A DNA stretch of 64,000 nt, from positions 16,315,547 through 16,379,546 of the forward strand of contig CM055206.1 in NCBI GenBank assembly GCA_029224185.1, in the 5' to 3' direction. Every line of letters starts with the position of its first letter. The stretch's first letter is position 1. Shown piece by piece: positions 37,512 through 48,109 of the stretch. Both the position numbers and the translations under genes were made by a program. The notes under the pieces are model-generated. The model made no database searches and was not told the DNA's origin. It saw only the letters and a list, made by a program, of their open reading frames with translations. The stretch is from Karalla daura (Eukaryota; Chordata; Actinopteri; Chaetodontiformes; Leiognathidae).

Positions 37512-37760
37512 TGTGGAAGATGAAAGGACGAGGCAGTGTGCGGATGCTGAGTCCTTTTATTATTCCCAACCAGCGGATTAAAACAGATGACAACAGATGA
37601 CAACGGTGAAAGCTACTCTCTTCCTCTCTCTACTGGCGTCTCTAAGGAAACCTAACAACCACCGTTTCCATAACAACCTACCCATAATCCCCCCCGCTCC
37701 CTTAAAGGGGAAATCACCTTTGGTGAATGACTAACTTCTCCAAACCTAAATGTGGGTCAC

Positions 37761-37762
<2 letters not shown>
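37512..37762 (-). mobile_element. Candidate solo LTR inserted in a (TA)n tract
   Basis: A 251-bp non-repetitive block interrupts the (TA)n tract of unit 8 and is absent from the other units. On the minus strand it starts tggtgaccc and ends cttccaca, giving TG...CA ends. It holds aataaaagga about 50 bp before its end, as in LTR retrotransposons where U3 and R precede U5. No internal coding sequence is present. The target duplication cannot be judged inside TA repeats. The LTR call rests on ends and layout only. Confidence 0.5.

Positions 37763-37763
<1 letters not shown>

Positions 37764-37821
<58 letters not shown>
37764..37821. repeat. (TA)n right of the LTR insertion
   Basis: About 58 bp of alternating TA, far longer than the 10-20 bp TA run at the same place in units 1-6. 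Confidence 0.95.
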
Positions 37822-37824
<3 letters not shown>

Positions 37825-39335
37825 ATTATTAATATTTAAATTATCATTGTCACTTCATTATTTCAGATGTTAAATTGTGCAATCCACCTGTTTCTATACT
37901 CCAACTTGTAATTAAACATGAGTCTATCAGAGTCATGAGAGTACACGTGGACCTTGCTAGAAGCAACATTAAACATCAGTTAGCCACCTAACCTGTTTTA
38001 TTTTTATAAAAAATAAAGTCTACAACATTAATACGATTGTGGACTGATAACAGCCTGTTTAATCCAGCCAAGGTACCAGTGGTGAAGTTAGTCTGAGTCA
38101 ACAAGCCATCCTCAAAAAAAAAAAAATCAATAATTTCGTGATACTTTCAATAATGGCTCAATGTTTCTATCATTGGTGACCGTGGCGTGAGTGGTATAAC
38201 GCCCTTTGAGTGAACAACTGTATTTAGGTGGTTCACCAATGTTAAACGTTGCTTCTAACAAGATCCAGGCGTTTCCTTGGAAATGATCATCACCTTCTTG
38301 TCTCGATGACTGAAGTGATATGTTGTCATTCATCTCTTTCTATGGCAGTGTGACTCATGACTCTTAGGAAAAAACAACGTATTTTTCCTATTTGAAACAT
38401 GAAGGTGGATTGCTAAATTTAACGGATCTATGTTGTGATTAATTGGTAGATTGCGTGAAAAGCAAAGACATCATTAAAGCCCCATCACATGTTTAATTTC
38501 TGAGGAGTGTATGGAAAGGTTGGAGAATGGTAGAAACTTGTGCAAGTGAGTTTGTGGAGTCTTTGTGAACAGTTTGTACATGCTTGAAGGCATTTCATAC
38601 AGGCAGATCTTTTGTGTAAGTGGACACCACCTTCCTCCTGATGTTCCTTTAAATCTACACTACATAGAAATGCCTCAGCTACTGGTCAACGATCAATAAA
38701 ATGCACGTCTCCTTCTGTCTTGTTACAAAAGTACATTTGTTCTGAGAGAAATTCTGGGATCAAGCAGAAAGGATCAACAAAGAAATAAAATCAAGGAGAA
38801 GATAAATACATAATCATGTCTGCATCTAAATTCTCATCTATATCTTCGTTTCTCCTCATGTCTGTGTCTGTATGTTGTTGTTACTTCATGCACAAACATA
38901 CAGCAATAAATCACAATCTCTATGCAGTAGATGCTTCAACTGCATTACATTTGAATGTATATCATTAATTTAAAATAAAATCAACTGTGGCATTAATACT
39001 GAAACCCAAAGAAAAATACTGACAGCAAACACTTTGCTGTAACAGGGCTGTTTGTTCTCTCACCTTAACAGGACCACCACAGACAGGCAGACAGCTAAAG
39101 TTTTATCATCAAATATCTGCAGTCCTGAGAGAAGCTTGGTCCTCTATGTGGCACTTGTATATGCACAAGGTAAATTATTAAAATGAGGGTGCAGCCTAAC
39201 TAATCATTTCACATGGATGATTGTGAAATGGTGAAATGTAATACCTGTGGATTTTTGATCATGTTTGACTTGTTTCTGACTTCTGTGGAAGTGGCTCATT
39301 GTGACTATGCATTATGTCATTGCATGTCTCTTCTC

Positions 39336-39343
39336 TATATAAA
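39336..39343 (+). promoter_or_regulatory. TATA box of copy 9
   Basis: TATATAAA in the shared context. Exon 1 ends at 39440. Confidence 0.75.
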
Positions 39344-39604
39344 GGCAGCCTCCTGTTGGTCACTACAGCAGCATCCAGAAGCAACCAGCAGACCGACAGA
39401 CGTTGCACGGCCTCCCATTCACTCATTCATCCATTCACTTGTAAGTGTTCATTATTGCATTATTTTCTGGCTATGGAGTTTTTCATTTTTCACTCTTAGT
39501 TCAGAGATAGACTTCACATGCAGATTGTACTACAGCTCTCCTGAATAGCTGCTAATCTATGTTCAAATCTGTTTTACTCATTGTCTTGTGTGCAGGTACC
39601 GACA

Positions 39605-40489
39605 ATGTCTACATACATCACCCACATTGATGTGTCCACTACTGACACAGAGGAGCAGAGGCTCCAAGCTGAAGGCTACAAGAAAATCAATGTTGATCTG
39701 AATGCAGGGGCAGGAGGAAACACTGTCTTCATTTGGTACAAAAAAGGCTGTTCAGCAGCAGTCACCAGGGTTCAGGTGACATTCAATGATGAAATGGCAG
39801 CTGGTTTGAAACAGGCAGGCTACATAAAGATCAGGAAAAACCTGAATGCTGGCATATGTGGCAGTGATGTATTGTGCATGTGGTACTTCAGAGGGTCCAC
39901 AGAGTATGATACTGCCATTGTGGACATGACTGTCACCACCAACCCCCAAAATGAAGCCAGGAAGTTTGACTTTGGCTGGGAGAGGCTGGCCTGCAACCTG
40001 AACCGTAGGGCTGGTGGGGACTGCATCCAGGCCTGGGTGAAGAGGGAGAAGAGGACCTACATCAGTGATCTCTACGTCACTGATTCCTACGGTGTAGACT
40101 GTGACCTGTGTCAGGAGGGTTACATCCGCATGGATGAAGATACCAATTGGGGTGCAGGAGGAGCCTTTGTCTTCATCTGGTACCGGCAGTCCACTGACCA
40201 CAAGGTTGCAATCACTGATGTGAAAATCTCTACCAATGATAAAGAACATGAGGCGTGGCAGCAGCAAGGTTACAAGCCAGTGAGTGTCAACCTCAATGAG
40301 GGGACTGGAGGCAGTCAGGTGTACCTGTGGTACCAGCAACGCAAGGGTGACTGCCCCATCAGGGCTATAAGCCTGCTTTTCAGCCAAGCTCTGGTGGAAG
40401 AGTTCCAGAAGGCTGGTCTCAATGTCCTCAAAGGAAATCTCAATGCAGGCAACTGCTCCTGTCCCGAGTACCTGTGTTTCCAAGAGTGA
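39605..40489 (+). CDS. Tandem MABP-like double beta-prism protein, copy 9 (divergent)
   Basis: The product has 294 residues and is the most divergent plus-strand copy. Changes from copy 1 cluster in repeats 2, 4 and 5, for example R69K, Q75K, E77R, A89V, M90L, Y91C, R182W, Y215H, C218W and F243Y. The tail is two residues shorter and ends FQE rather than VQQ. All repeat-defining residues remain and the frame is open, so it looks functional. The intron is 39441-39595, exon 2 starts at 39596 and the TATA box is at 39336-39343. The usual AATAAA is replaced by AGTAAA at 40750-40755. It is the last plus-strand copy and lies tail to tail with copy 10. Confidence 0.85.
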   Translation: MSTYITHIDVSTTDTEEQRLQAEGYKKINVDLNAGAGGNTVFIWYKKGCSAAVTRVQVTFNDEMAAGLKQAGYIKIRKNLNAGICGSDVLCMWYFRGSTEYDTAIVDMTVTTNPQNEARKFDFGWERLACNLNRRAGGDCIQAWVKREKRTYISDLYVTDSYGVDCDLCQEGYIRMDEDTNWGAGGAFVFIWYRQSTDHKVAITDVKISTNDKEHEAWQQQGYKPVSVNLNEGTGGSQVYLWYQQRKGDCPIRAISLLFSQALVEEFQKAGLNVLKGNLNAGNCSCPEYLCFQE

Positions 40490-40839
40490 AAGCCTGAGAA
40501 AGTCTTCTTCATGGCTTCAGTGCTGAGAATTCTCAGTGGTCCTGGAGAAAAATCTTGGTTTTACCATTTTCCCTTTTTTTAAAAACAAACCAGATTCTAT
40601 TTAGTACAGCAACACTGTGGGGGAATATCAGAAAATGTATATGGGGTACATGGTACTTTCTGTTCATTTTATCATGATATCTGCAATGGAACAATGTCAA
40701 AATGAAAAGACAAATTTTTCAAAATTTCTGTCACCATTTCCTGCTTGTCAGTAAAGACAGAATTGGCATATGATGTGTTTCTGCCACGAATTTAACACAT
40801 ATTAAGCCTTTTTTTAAAAATATGACTGTGAAAAGACTC

Positions 40840-41435
40840 TGGCAAACCCTTACACATCGATAGTTTCATGTGTTGCTCTCTCATGTGGCTGAGGGAGGTG
40901 GTGCAGTGCATTCACCTGGGTGCTCTCCCTGTTGGGAGACAGTAGACAGCCTTTTTGCACCTCCTCCACATCAGTGCCACTTCCAGAGTCTTCAAGTTAA
41001 TGTGAACCAATGTTTCATGTGATGTCCTTCCACCTCTTTTCTCTTCTCTCTTCTTATGCTTATCAGAGCTTAGCATGGTTCCAGCTAATCCTTTTGTGCT
41101 CGGCACTGGTACATATTGTTAACTTGAATCTTCAGTTCATGAAGATGATGATCATCATGATTAATGATGATTAGTGATCACTAGATTAGATGATCACTTT
41201 TATGTTATACTTCTTTGTTCTTTTTTCTTCTACTTTTTAGAAGAAAACACTCATACTTTAAGAATAAAAGCAACAAGCAAGCAATTTTATTTCCACAAAT
41301 AAAAGCCTATGCTGCTACCCACAACCAGCTCTCTCCGTGTCCTCCCTCCATACTATTGTCTCCTGACTGAGACTCTGCCTGCTCACCATACACTCACTCT
41401 ACCACCAATCAAGCTACCTATACAGTTCAACATTG
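40840..41435. other. Inserted non-unit sequence downstream of copy 9
   Basis: About 600 bp without counterpart in the other units, between two pieces of unit-like 3' flank. I see no coding potential. It includes an atgatga-rich stretch near 41145-41200 and pyrimidine-rich parts. An unidentified transposon insertion is likely. Confidence 0.45.
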
Positions 41436-41675
41436 ACTATAATGAAAGCACTGGCTGTTCTAATGAGCAAATCTGTTAATGACTTTGATTGCATCACACT
41501 CAGCACACATCATCCTGGTGACCATGATAAATAATCGATTATACTTGAAGGAAGTTTTCTCAATTTATATTGACAAATCTCAGGCAGTGACATCCATTCA
41601 TCCATCCATTCAACCAGCTCAAGTGGACTAGAGCAGCCAACACATGGACAAGTCACCAGGCCATCACATTACACT

Positions 41676-41677
41676 AT

Positions 41678-41704
<27 letters not shown>
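41676..41704. repeat. (AC)n microsatellite
   Basis: Dinucleotide run of about 29 bp at the right end of the unit 9 homology. Between it and 42210 I see no gene. Confidence 0.93.
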
Positions 41705-41708
<4 letters not shown>

Positions 41709-42210
41709 TGTTCCTAATTTTGAATCTATCAAATTTAACTTTGAGTGAAGTACACCCTGATACACTGATCAGAAATAGAAACAAATTCTATCCTCATAGC
41801 TCAAAGTGTCTATGAATTATTCCAGAAAAAGTCCTTTACGGTCCCATCATTCCTGGCGAGCCACCTCAGACACTTTTAGAGGTGGTAGGAGACTGAACCT
41901 CTGCTTGCTGGATGCTCTTGACCTCCTGATGAACATAGTAAAATTTCATTCTCTTAGCTCAAAGTTTTGAGGAGACGTTAAAAAAAGCAACATTTAAGAT
42001 CGTGGTTCCCGAATCTGGGGCTGCAAAAGCAATAGCCAACTAGACCATCTGATTCTGGAGGCCATTCTAGAGGAGATTTCTTTCTAAAGGTGCTATAAAT
42101 CAGAAATCTCCTACAAAAATCCCCTACAAATTTCAGTATGTTGTAGGGGTTGTGCTAAGAACAACACAAACCACATCATTAAGCATGCAGGTGACACAAC
42201 AGGAGGACAA

Positions 42211-42555
42211 CGGGGTCAACTTTTTGTTGACTGGTGCAGCAGTAGCAACCTGTTTCTGAATGTGGAGAAAACCAAAGAATTGGTGATTGACTTCAGGAGG
42301 AAACAGCCCGTGCACACCCTGCTATACATCAAACACACTGCTGTTGAGATCGTCCCAGAGATCAAGTTCCTGGGGGTCCATGCAACTGACAACCTCAGCT
42401 GGTCGCTGCACACCTCCTAAGGTTAAAAAGGTTCACCAACGCCTGCACTTCCTACGGAGACTAAAACGAACACACCTCAGCCCATTGATCCTCACCACCT
42501 TCTACAAAGACGCCATTGAGTCTGCTAACCAACAGCATCTCCCTATGGCATGAGA
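42211..42555 (+). pseudogene. Non-LTR retrotransposon reverse transcriptase fragment (C-terminal end)
   Basis: Translation from about 42222 gives LFLNVEKTKELVIDFRRKQ, then KFLGV and LSWSLHTS. These are the conserved blocks after the catalytic region in fish L2/CR1/Rex1-type reverse transcriptases. A stop follows at about 42418, and the homology continues in another frame with KKVHQRLHFLRRLKR and TTFYKDAIES. Only the last 110 or so codons are present, with no catalytic Y-A-D-D box. It is a dead fragment. The family is recognised from the motif order; the exact clade is uncertain. Confidence 0.8.
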
Positions 42556-42559
42556 TCCT

Positions 42560-42800
42560 TATTTTACGTGCTGGGATGAGAATGGGTTGAGAGTTCAAGT
42601 CCTCTGTTGAACCTGTCTGTGTAGAATTCGCATATTCTCCTTATGGATACAAAGGTCGTTTGACCTCGGCTAGTGAAGACTCTCTAAGCTATCCTCAGGT
42701 GTGACTGTGAAGGTGAAGGTGGGGCTGAATCCATAAACATTCTTGGTCTCACAACGACAATATTTGTGCCCTCATAAAACATGCTAATGCCCAGTACAGT
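42560..42800 (+). repeat. Fish interspersed repeat fragment
   Basis: It contains gttgagagttcaagtcctct, then ctgtgtagaattcgcatatt, ctccttatgg and ctcaggtgtgactgtgaagg in that order. This matches the order of a very common teleost repeat with a tRNA-like head. Related fragments lie at 45440-45590, 47740-47870, 52160-52260, 52990-53110, 54220-54330 and 56740-56830. Confidence 0.55.
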
Positions 42801-42859
42801 CTCTCAGCTGCAGGTCAAACTATTTTAGGGTGAACATGAAAGTGAAAGAAATGTTTTAC

Positions 42860-43322
42860 CAGAATTACTGTCTTTATTTACTGATTTAATTTATAGTTTT
42901 CATAGTTTTTTGTTGCCTTGAGCTTAGTTTCCTTAGTTAGCTTAGATTTTTATATTCCCCTCTCGGGATCGCTTTTTGTTCAGGTTAGTTAATTTGTGTA
43001 TGTAGGTTTAAGTGAAGTCAGGTTGTTATCCTCCTTGGTGAGTGATCTGTTGTTTTCCTTCCCATTTTGGTGAAGTGCTTTTTGTTTTAGTCAGTTCCTC
43101 CCTTTTGGAGTAAGTCTTCTGTTCAGAGTTGGTATTGAGAGATTGAGATAGTGTGAGTGTGAAGTGTGAGTGTAGTCAGTGTGAACTGTGAGCTCCTCGG
43201 GAGACACGACAGTAAAGACACATAGCCTGTTGTTTTGCCTCTCTGTGTTGAGGCAGCTAAAAAAAACCTGCAAATGCACAACTCTGCCTCTGAGTCCTCT
43301 ATTTCATCTGGGCCTGACAATA
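42860..43322 (+). mobile_element. Possible LTR or retroelement 3' end
   Basis: A T-rich block with cctctcgggatcgctttttg, a cagtaaagac signal and a terminal part reading ctctgcctctgagtcctct, ending gggcctgaca. The ending resembles fish LTR ends. Gene 10 flank homology begins right after it at 43322. I see no second LTR or coding sequence. The assignment is tentative. Confidence 0.3.
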
Positions 43323-43614
43323 TGAGGCAAAAACACGTCATATGCCAATTCTTTCTTTATTGACAAGCAGGAAATAGTCACAGCTTGACAAACAATTTCT
43401 TTTCAATTTGACATCTCAGACAGTGCAAAGTAAAAGAACGTACCATGTACCCCATATATTATCTGCTATTCTCTGCAGTCATGCTGCACTAAATTCAATC
43501 TGGTTGTTTTAAAAAGAAAAAATGAAAATGGTAAATCAGCCATCACCAAGATGTTTCTCCAGGACCACTGAGAATTCTCAGCACTGAAGCCATGAAGAAG
43601 ACTTTCTCAGGCTT

Positions 43615-44505
43615 TCACTGTTGAACACACAGGTACTCAGGGATGGCACAGGAGCAGTTGCCTGTGTTGAGATTTCCTTTGAGGACATTGAGACCAGCCT
43701 TCTGGAACTCTTCCACCAGAGCTGAGGTGAGGAGCAGGCTGATAGCCCTGATGGGGCAGTCACCCTTGCGTTGCTTGAACCACAGGTACACCTGACTGCC
43801 TCCGGTCCCCTCATTGAGGTTGACACTCAGGGATCTGTAACCTTGCTGCTGACACGCCTGATATTCGTTATCATTGATGGAGATTTTCACATCAGTGATT
43901 GCAACCTTGGGGTCAGTGGACTGCCGGTACCAGATGAAGACAAAGGCTCCTCCTACACCCCGATTGGTATGTTCATCGATGCGGATGTAACCCTCCTGAC
44001 ACAGGTCACAGTCCACACCAAAGGAATCAGTGACGTAGAGATCACTGATGTAGGTCCTCTTCTCCCTCTTCACCCAGGCCTGGATGCAGTCCCCACCAGC
44101 CCTACGGTTCAGGTTGCAGGCCAGCCTCTCCCAGCCAAAGCCAAACTTCCTGGCTTCATTTTGGGGGTTGGTGGTGACAGTCATGTCCACAATGGCAGTA
44201 TCATACTCTGTGGACCCTCTGAAGTACCACATGTACATTGCATCACTGCCACATATGCCAGCATTCAGGGTTTTTTCAATCTGAACGTAGCCTGCCTGTC
44301 TCAAACCAGCTGCCATTTCATCATTGAATGTCACCTGAACCCTGGTGACTGCTGCTGAACAGCCTTTTTTGTACCAAATGAAGACAGTGTTTCCTCCTGC
44401 CCCTGCATTCAGATTAACATTGATTTTCTTGTAGCCTTGAGCCTGGAGCTTCTGCTCCTCTGTGTCAGTAGTGGACACATCAATGTGGGTGATGTATGTA
44501 GACAT
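43615..44505 (-). CDS. Tandem MABP-like double beta-prism protein, copy 10 (inverted)
   Basis: The 296-residue product has the same six repeats. Differences from copy 1 include D7H, R19K, D31N, S34A, I74V, N79T, D86G, Y162F, N179H, D187A and L255I. It reads leftward. Exon 2 begins at 44514, nine bases before the ATG at 44505. The intron is 44515-44675 and exon 1 runs from 44676 to about 44810. That exon contains an 11-unit 10-bp minisatellite. The TATA box (TTTATATA on the plus strand) is at 44834-44841, and the poly(A) signal reads TTTATT at 43356-43361. A longer frame from 44529 starts in the intron. Confidence 0.85.
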   Translation of the reverse strand: MSTYITHIDVSTTDTEEQKLQAQGYKKINVNLNAGAGGNTVFIWYKKGCSAAVTRVQVTFNDEMAAGLRQAGYVQIEKTLNAGICGSDAMYMWYFRGSTEYDTAIVDMTVTTNPQNEARKFGFGWERLACNLNRRAGGDCIQAWVKREKRTYISDLYVTDSFGVDCDLCQEGYIRIDEHTNRGVGGAFVFIWYRQSTDPKVAITDVKISINDNEYQACQQQGYRSLSVNLNEGTGGSQVYLWFKQRKGDCPIRAISLLLTSALVEEFQKAGLNVLKGNLNTGNCSCAIPEYLCVQQ

Positions 44506-44700
44506 TGTCGGCACCTGCACACAAGACAATGAGTAAAACAGATTTGAATGTAGGTTAGCAGCTATTCAGGAGAGCTACTGTAGTACTATCTGCATGTGAA
44601 CTTTGTCCATGAAAAATGCAGAGTAAAAAATAAAAAACTGTTCTCCAAGAAAATAATGTGGTAATGAGCACTTACAAGTGAGTTGATGAATGAGTGAATG

Positions 44701-44810
44701 GGATGCTGCAGGATGCTGCTGGATGCTGCTGGATGCTGCTGGATGCTGCTGGATGCTGCGAGATGCTGCTGGATGCTGCAAGATGCTGCTGGATGCTGCT
44801 AGATGCTGCT
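44701..44810 (-). repeat. 10-bp minisatellite in the first exon of copy 10
   Basis: Eleven units of ggatgctgct (plus strand) with single-base variants, all inside the inferred 5' UTR exon. Copies 1-9 have one to three related units at the same position (cagcatccag on the sense strand), so this is a local expansion. Confidence 0.93.
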
Positions 44811-44833
44811 GTAGTGACCAACATGAGGCTGCC

Positions 44834-44841
44834 TTTATATA
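44834..44841 (-). promoter_or_regulatory. TATA box of copy 10
   Basis: TTTATATA on the plus strand, read as TATATAAA on the minus strand, followed by ggcagcct as in the plus-strand copies. Confidence 0.72.
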
Positions 44842-45028
44842 GAAAACAGACACTGATAATCACAGTGAGCCCCTTCCAAAGAAGCCACTTCCAAAGAAGT
44901 TGGGCACTATCCAAATTCCAAATTAAGGAGTGTTTGATTTCACTGTAGGCGGCACAACCCTTATCACCTCAAAACATGTACACACAAATGGATATAGATG
45001 ACAATTTACCAAGAATTTATATAACAAC

Positions 45029-45060
45029 AACAACAACAACAGCAATAATAATAATAATTC
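45029..45060. repeat. (AAC)n/(AAT)n microsatellite
   Basis: Compound trinucleotide run upstream of copy 10. The flanking 44950-45290 stretch is AT-rich with no gene seen. Confidence 0.85.
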
Positions 45061-45439
45061 TTATTGTACTTATTATTTTACTATTATACTGATTTGCATT
45101 AAGGCACATTTTCACAACACTATGAAAAAAAAATACATTGATTATATAGAGAAAGACAGATGTTACGTCAGTCCCATCAATTGTTTTATTTTTGAGCCCT
45201 AATCAACATGTGGTCACACAAACGGATAAAGAAGAGAACTGACTGAGAATTTACACTCAAAGTGACTGTTGTTTATGTTAAAAATGTCTTTTTCAATCCC
45301 AAATACAGGGGGCAGCACTGGACCACAACTGATTGAAGAGGTTGGTGCGCATGAGCCACAGCTCTCATTAAGTCTTTTTGAGCAACATGACATCATTTTC
45401 ACATGTCATCCTGCAAGACTCTTTCTAGAGGAAAATGTT

Positions 45440-45595
45440 CACAACATTTTGTTTTTCTATGGTTGTGACCATGGGAAGCAGAAAACCCAGACATTCACAG
45501 GGAGAACATTCAGACTCCACACAGGCAGGCCCTTGGTCTGACTGGGATTTGAACTGGGAACCCTCTTGCTGTGAAGCACCAGCAGAAGCCTTAGT
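45440..45595 (-). repeat. Fish interspersed repeat fragment, reverse orientation
   Basis: It contains gggagaacattcagactcca, cacaggcaggcccttgg, ctgggatttgaactgggaac and ccctcttgctgtgaag in the order of the common fish repeat. The part gggatttgaac resembles a reversed tRNA B box. Confidence 0.6.
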
Positions 45596-46670
45596 GAGAG
45601 TGTTTGAGGGCATAAATATACCTGCACCTTGTGCCACTGTACAAAGACAGATTTCTAGACTGCTTGCCAAAACCTGTATAAGAGCATGAAGACATGCAGT
45701 TTATCCACGTTCCATGCACATATAACTCATGCTTTGGACAGATACCTGATCAAGAAACGAAAAGCCTGTCCAGGTTTTCGTCTCCTTGTCAGGAAATGAC
45801 TGGAACCAATTGGGCACTAAGGCTCAGACAAATGGGCAGCGACAGAAAGACAATGGCTCAGATAGTGAGGGAGATAAAGTAAAGTGTTATAATTGTTGAA
45901 AACATGGACACTTTACTCGTGATTGCAGGGCTCCACAACTCTACAAGAACTTAGGGGAAGGAATGACAGAACATGATTGGCAACAACATGTTGGCAACCG
46001 CCCATCCCGTGACAGATATCAGGGTGAAAGTGCCCTAGATAAGAGAGCATGACTAACCACCGACCAGAAGGAGGAGATAAAACAGCAGGGGGAGTCCCTG
46101 CAACATCTGTTGCAATACTTGCAGCTAACTGGTAATCCAGAAAGCTAAGAGGAGCAATCATTAGTACTGGTATATAACAGCTCCACGTCTTCCTCAACTG
46201 TAGCTCTGTTGGTAAATGGCCAGGGAGTAACTTTTCATTGAGAGAGCTGGGCCACCCGCATGACTCTTAATAGCAGAGTGACAGGTCTAAAATACAGCAG
46301 CACTACCATTTCTGTAGGTTCTGCTAATGAAGCCCTGACTAAAGAAAAGGTGACTGAGCCAATACATGTGATGGACCCCGTCACAGGCCAACAGGCCTCT
46401 GTACATGTAGTGTGCTGTCCAACTTGTCCTGTCAATCTACTGGGAAGAGATGCAGTCTATGAGTTACATCTGGCAGTAGGAAGATTAAGTGATTACTACG
46501 AAGTGATAAGGCAAAAACAACAACAGCTCTTGTGGTGTGAGGAGTTCTAGTTCACTGTGAAGACTTCCCTGTAAATATACCCACTTTTCCCCTGCCCAAG
46601 GCTCCATCCATTGGCTGGAGATTGGTGCAAGATTTCCAATTGAATTGAGCGCCAACAAGAAAAAAGTTAA
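45560..46670 (+). pseudogene. Decayed endogenous retrovirus-like gag-pro-pol remnant
   Basis: Plus-strand pieces follow retroviral order. A nucleocapsid-type zinc knuckle (C-x2-C-x4-H-x4-C) lies at about 45885-45926 with an in-frame TGA at 45897. A protease-like segment at about 46190-46500 keeps the late motif NLLGRD, but a stop and substitutions stand where the catalytic D-T-G should be, near 46240. A reverse-transcriptase start motif, GWRLVQDF, lies near 46620 and is followed by a stop. A gag-like piece may precede it from 45560. Several stops and frame breaks rule out expression as a polyprotein. No LTRs, envelope or the rest of pol are seen. Confidence 0.65.
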
Positions 46671-46679
46671 AAGTTTTAA

Positions 46680-47220
46680 AAGTTATAACTGTCTAAGGTT
46701 ATGAATAATGCACATAGGGAAGTACCTATGGAGGTGTGTTCTAGTCAGCTGATTAATGAAATTCCTAAATGTTATTTGAAAAGGGAGATTGATTACTTCT
46801 GCAGTATCAGTAACCTACAATAATGATAACAGTATGATTAATCTGTGAAATCATCTGGGATAAAAGCTGTTACAATCAAGTGTTACAATTTGAAATGAAA
46901 TACATTAAAAATATGAATTTACATTAAACATATCACTTATTTATGAATGGTAAAGCAAATGTTAATCCAATGTGGTTGAATACCCTTTATGAAATCAGGA
47001 ACTTTATTTTATTTGGGTTCCAATCATTCAGACACCTGAGTCTTTTGAAATCCAATTCATCTATTTTTATGGTTGTTGTTTTAGTGTCAATTCATATGAT
47101 TTACGTAGATATTTAGTACAAAGCCATTTTTTGACGGAGGTGGGCTTGCTCTCCATTCATTTACATTGACTGCTGAGCACTGTCACAATGGGTGTCATGG
47201 CAGTGCTCAAGTGGGGTCTA
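46680..47220. other. Intergenic stretch with no recognised gene
   Basis: AT-rich sequence between the retroviral remnant and the duplicated 130-bp block. I see no coding or RNA feature in it. Confidence 0.5.
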
Positions 47221-47224
47221 ATGA

Positions 47225-47360
47225 CTGATTAATCCATTTGAGGAAATGGCAAAAGGCCTTTGAAAAGTGTTTATCAGTCTTATTGTGATTTTCCTAAGGT
47301 TTTGTTGGCACTCAAGTGCAAAATGTCTGGTGTATTCATGGTGACAGGCAGAGTCACTTA
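47225..47360. repeat. 130-bp local duplicate, left copy
   Basis: It shares ttgaggaaatggcaaaag and caaaatgtctg, in the same order and orientation, with 48110-48245. Confidence 0.7.
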
Positions 47361-47739
47361 TGACAGTATTTTAATAAACTTTGTTTTTGGTCTTCTATTT
47401 TTTATGGAGCTTGGTTCCTCCTCAGCTGGTCTGGATTCTGTTGTATGGGTGTGCTCCGTGGATTGAATTGCAAACTATTGACTTGGAGTGGTGACACTTC
47501 TTGAAGTCTTGAAGATGTCTTAAAAAGTTATTGAAATGAACTGAAGGATTCAATGGGGAGAATGGGGAGTTACGGTCATGTCAGGTGACAGGTTTGTGTG
47601 TTACACACCATTCACTCACCTGAAATGCTCACGTTGGACTGTGAATCTTTAGTGGTTATTGTTATATATATCAATGATTTTCCTTCTGATTTAATGCAAA
47701 TATCATCAGATCACTGAGGATTTTTTGAGGATGGATTGG

Positions 47740-47870
47740 TGATGGGTTGTGCTGAACTTGTCTGTGTAGAGTTAGGTTGTTCTCCGTATGGCCACAAAGG
47801 TTGTATGACAGCTAGTGAAGACTCTCTAACCTGTCCTCAGGTGTGAATGTGAAGGTTCTCTTACAAAAAA
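47740..47870 (+). repeat. Fish interspersed repeat fragment
   Basis: It has ctgtgtagagttaggttgtt, ctccgtatggccacaaagg and acctgtcctcaggtgtgaat in the order seen at 42600-42720. Confidence 0.6.
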
Positions 47871-48109
47871 CACTGATCATGTAGGAGAGCGTGCACTGTC
47901 TGTATCTAAATTCCCTGAGGTAGTTTACTTCTCAAACTTTATTTTGTAGTAATGCAAATGTGTCACTAGATGGCAATAGATGAATAGTGAATCATGCTAA
48001 ATTAATCTAATTAAGTACAATACGCCTCAGTCTGGAAATGGGTGTGATGGGTCATCCACACATCACAACTGTGTGGATGTGAGCACATGGGTTTAATAAA
48101 TATTAAAAG

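Larger units (their letters stand above)
34063..38955 (+). repeat. Array unit 8
   Basis: A 4.9-kb unit with copy 8 and a type A spacer. It differs from units 1-6 by many substitutions and small indels, so it is older. Its (TA)n stretch is expanded and split by a 251-bp candidate solo LTR. Confidence 0.85.
38956..41720 (+). repeat. Array unit 9, right end of the direct array
   Basis: Upstream homology starts at 38956. Downstream of copy 9, the unit-like flank stops near 40840 and resumes near 41436 with agcactggctgttctaatga. It ends around 41670-41710 in an (AC)n run. The intervening 600 bp are unlike the other units, so an insertion is inferred. Confidence 0.7.
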
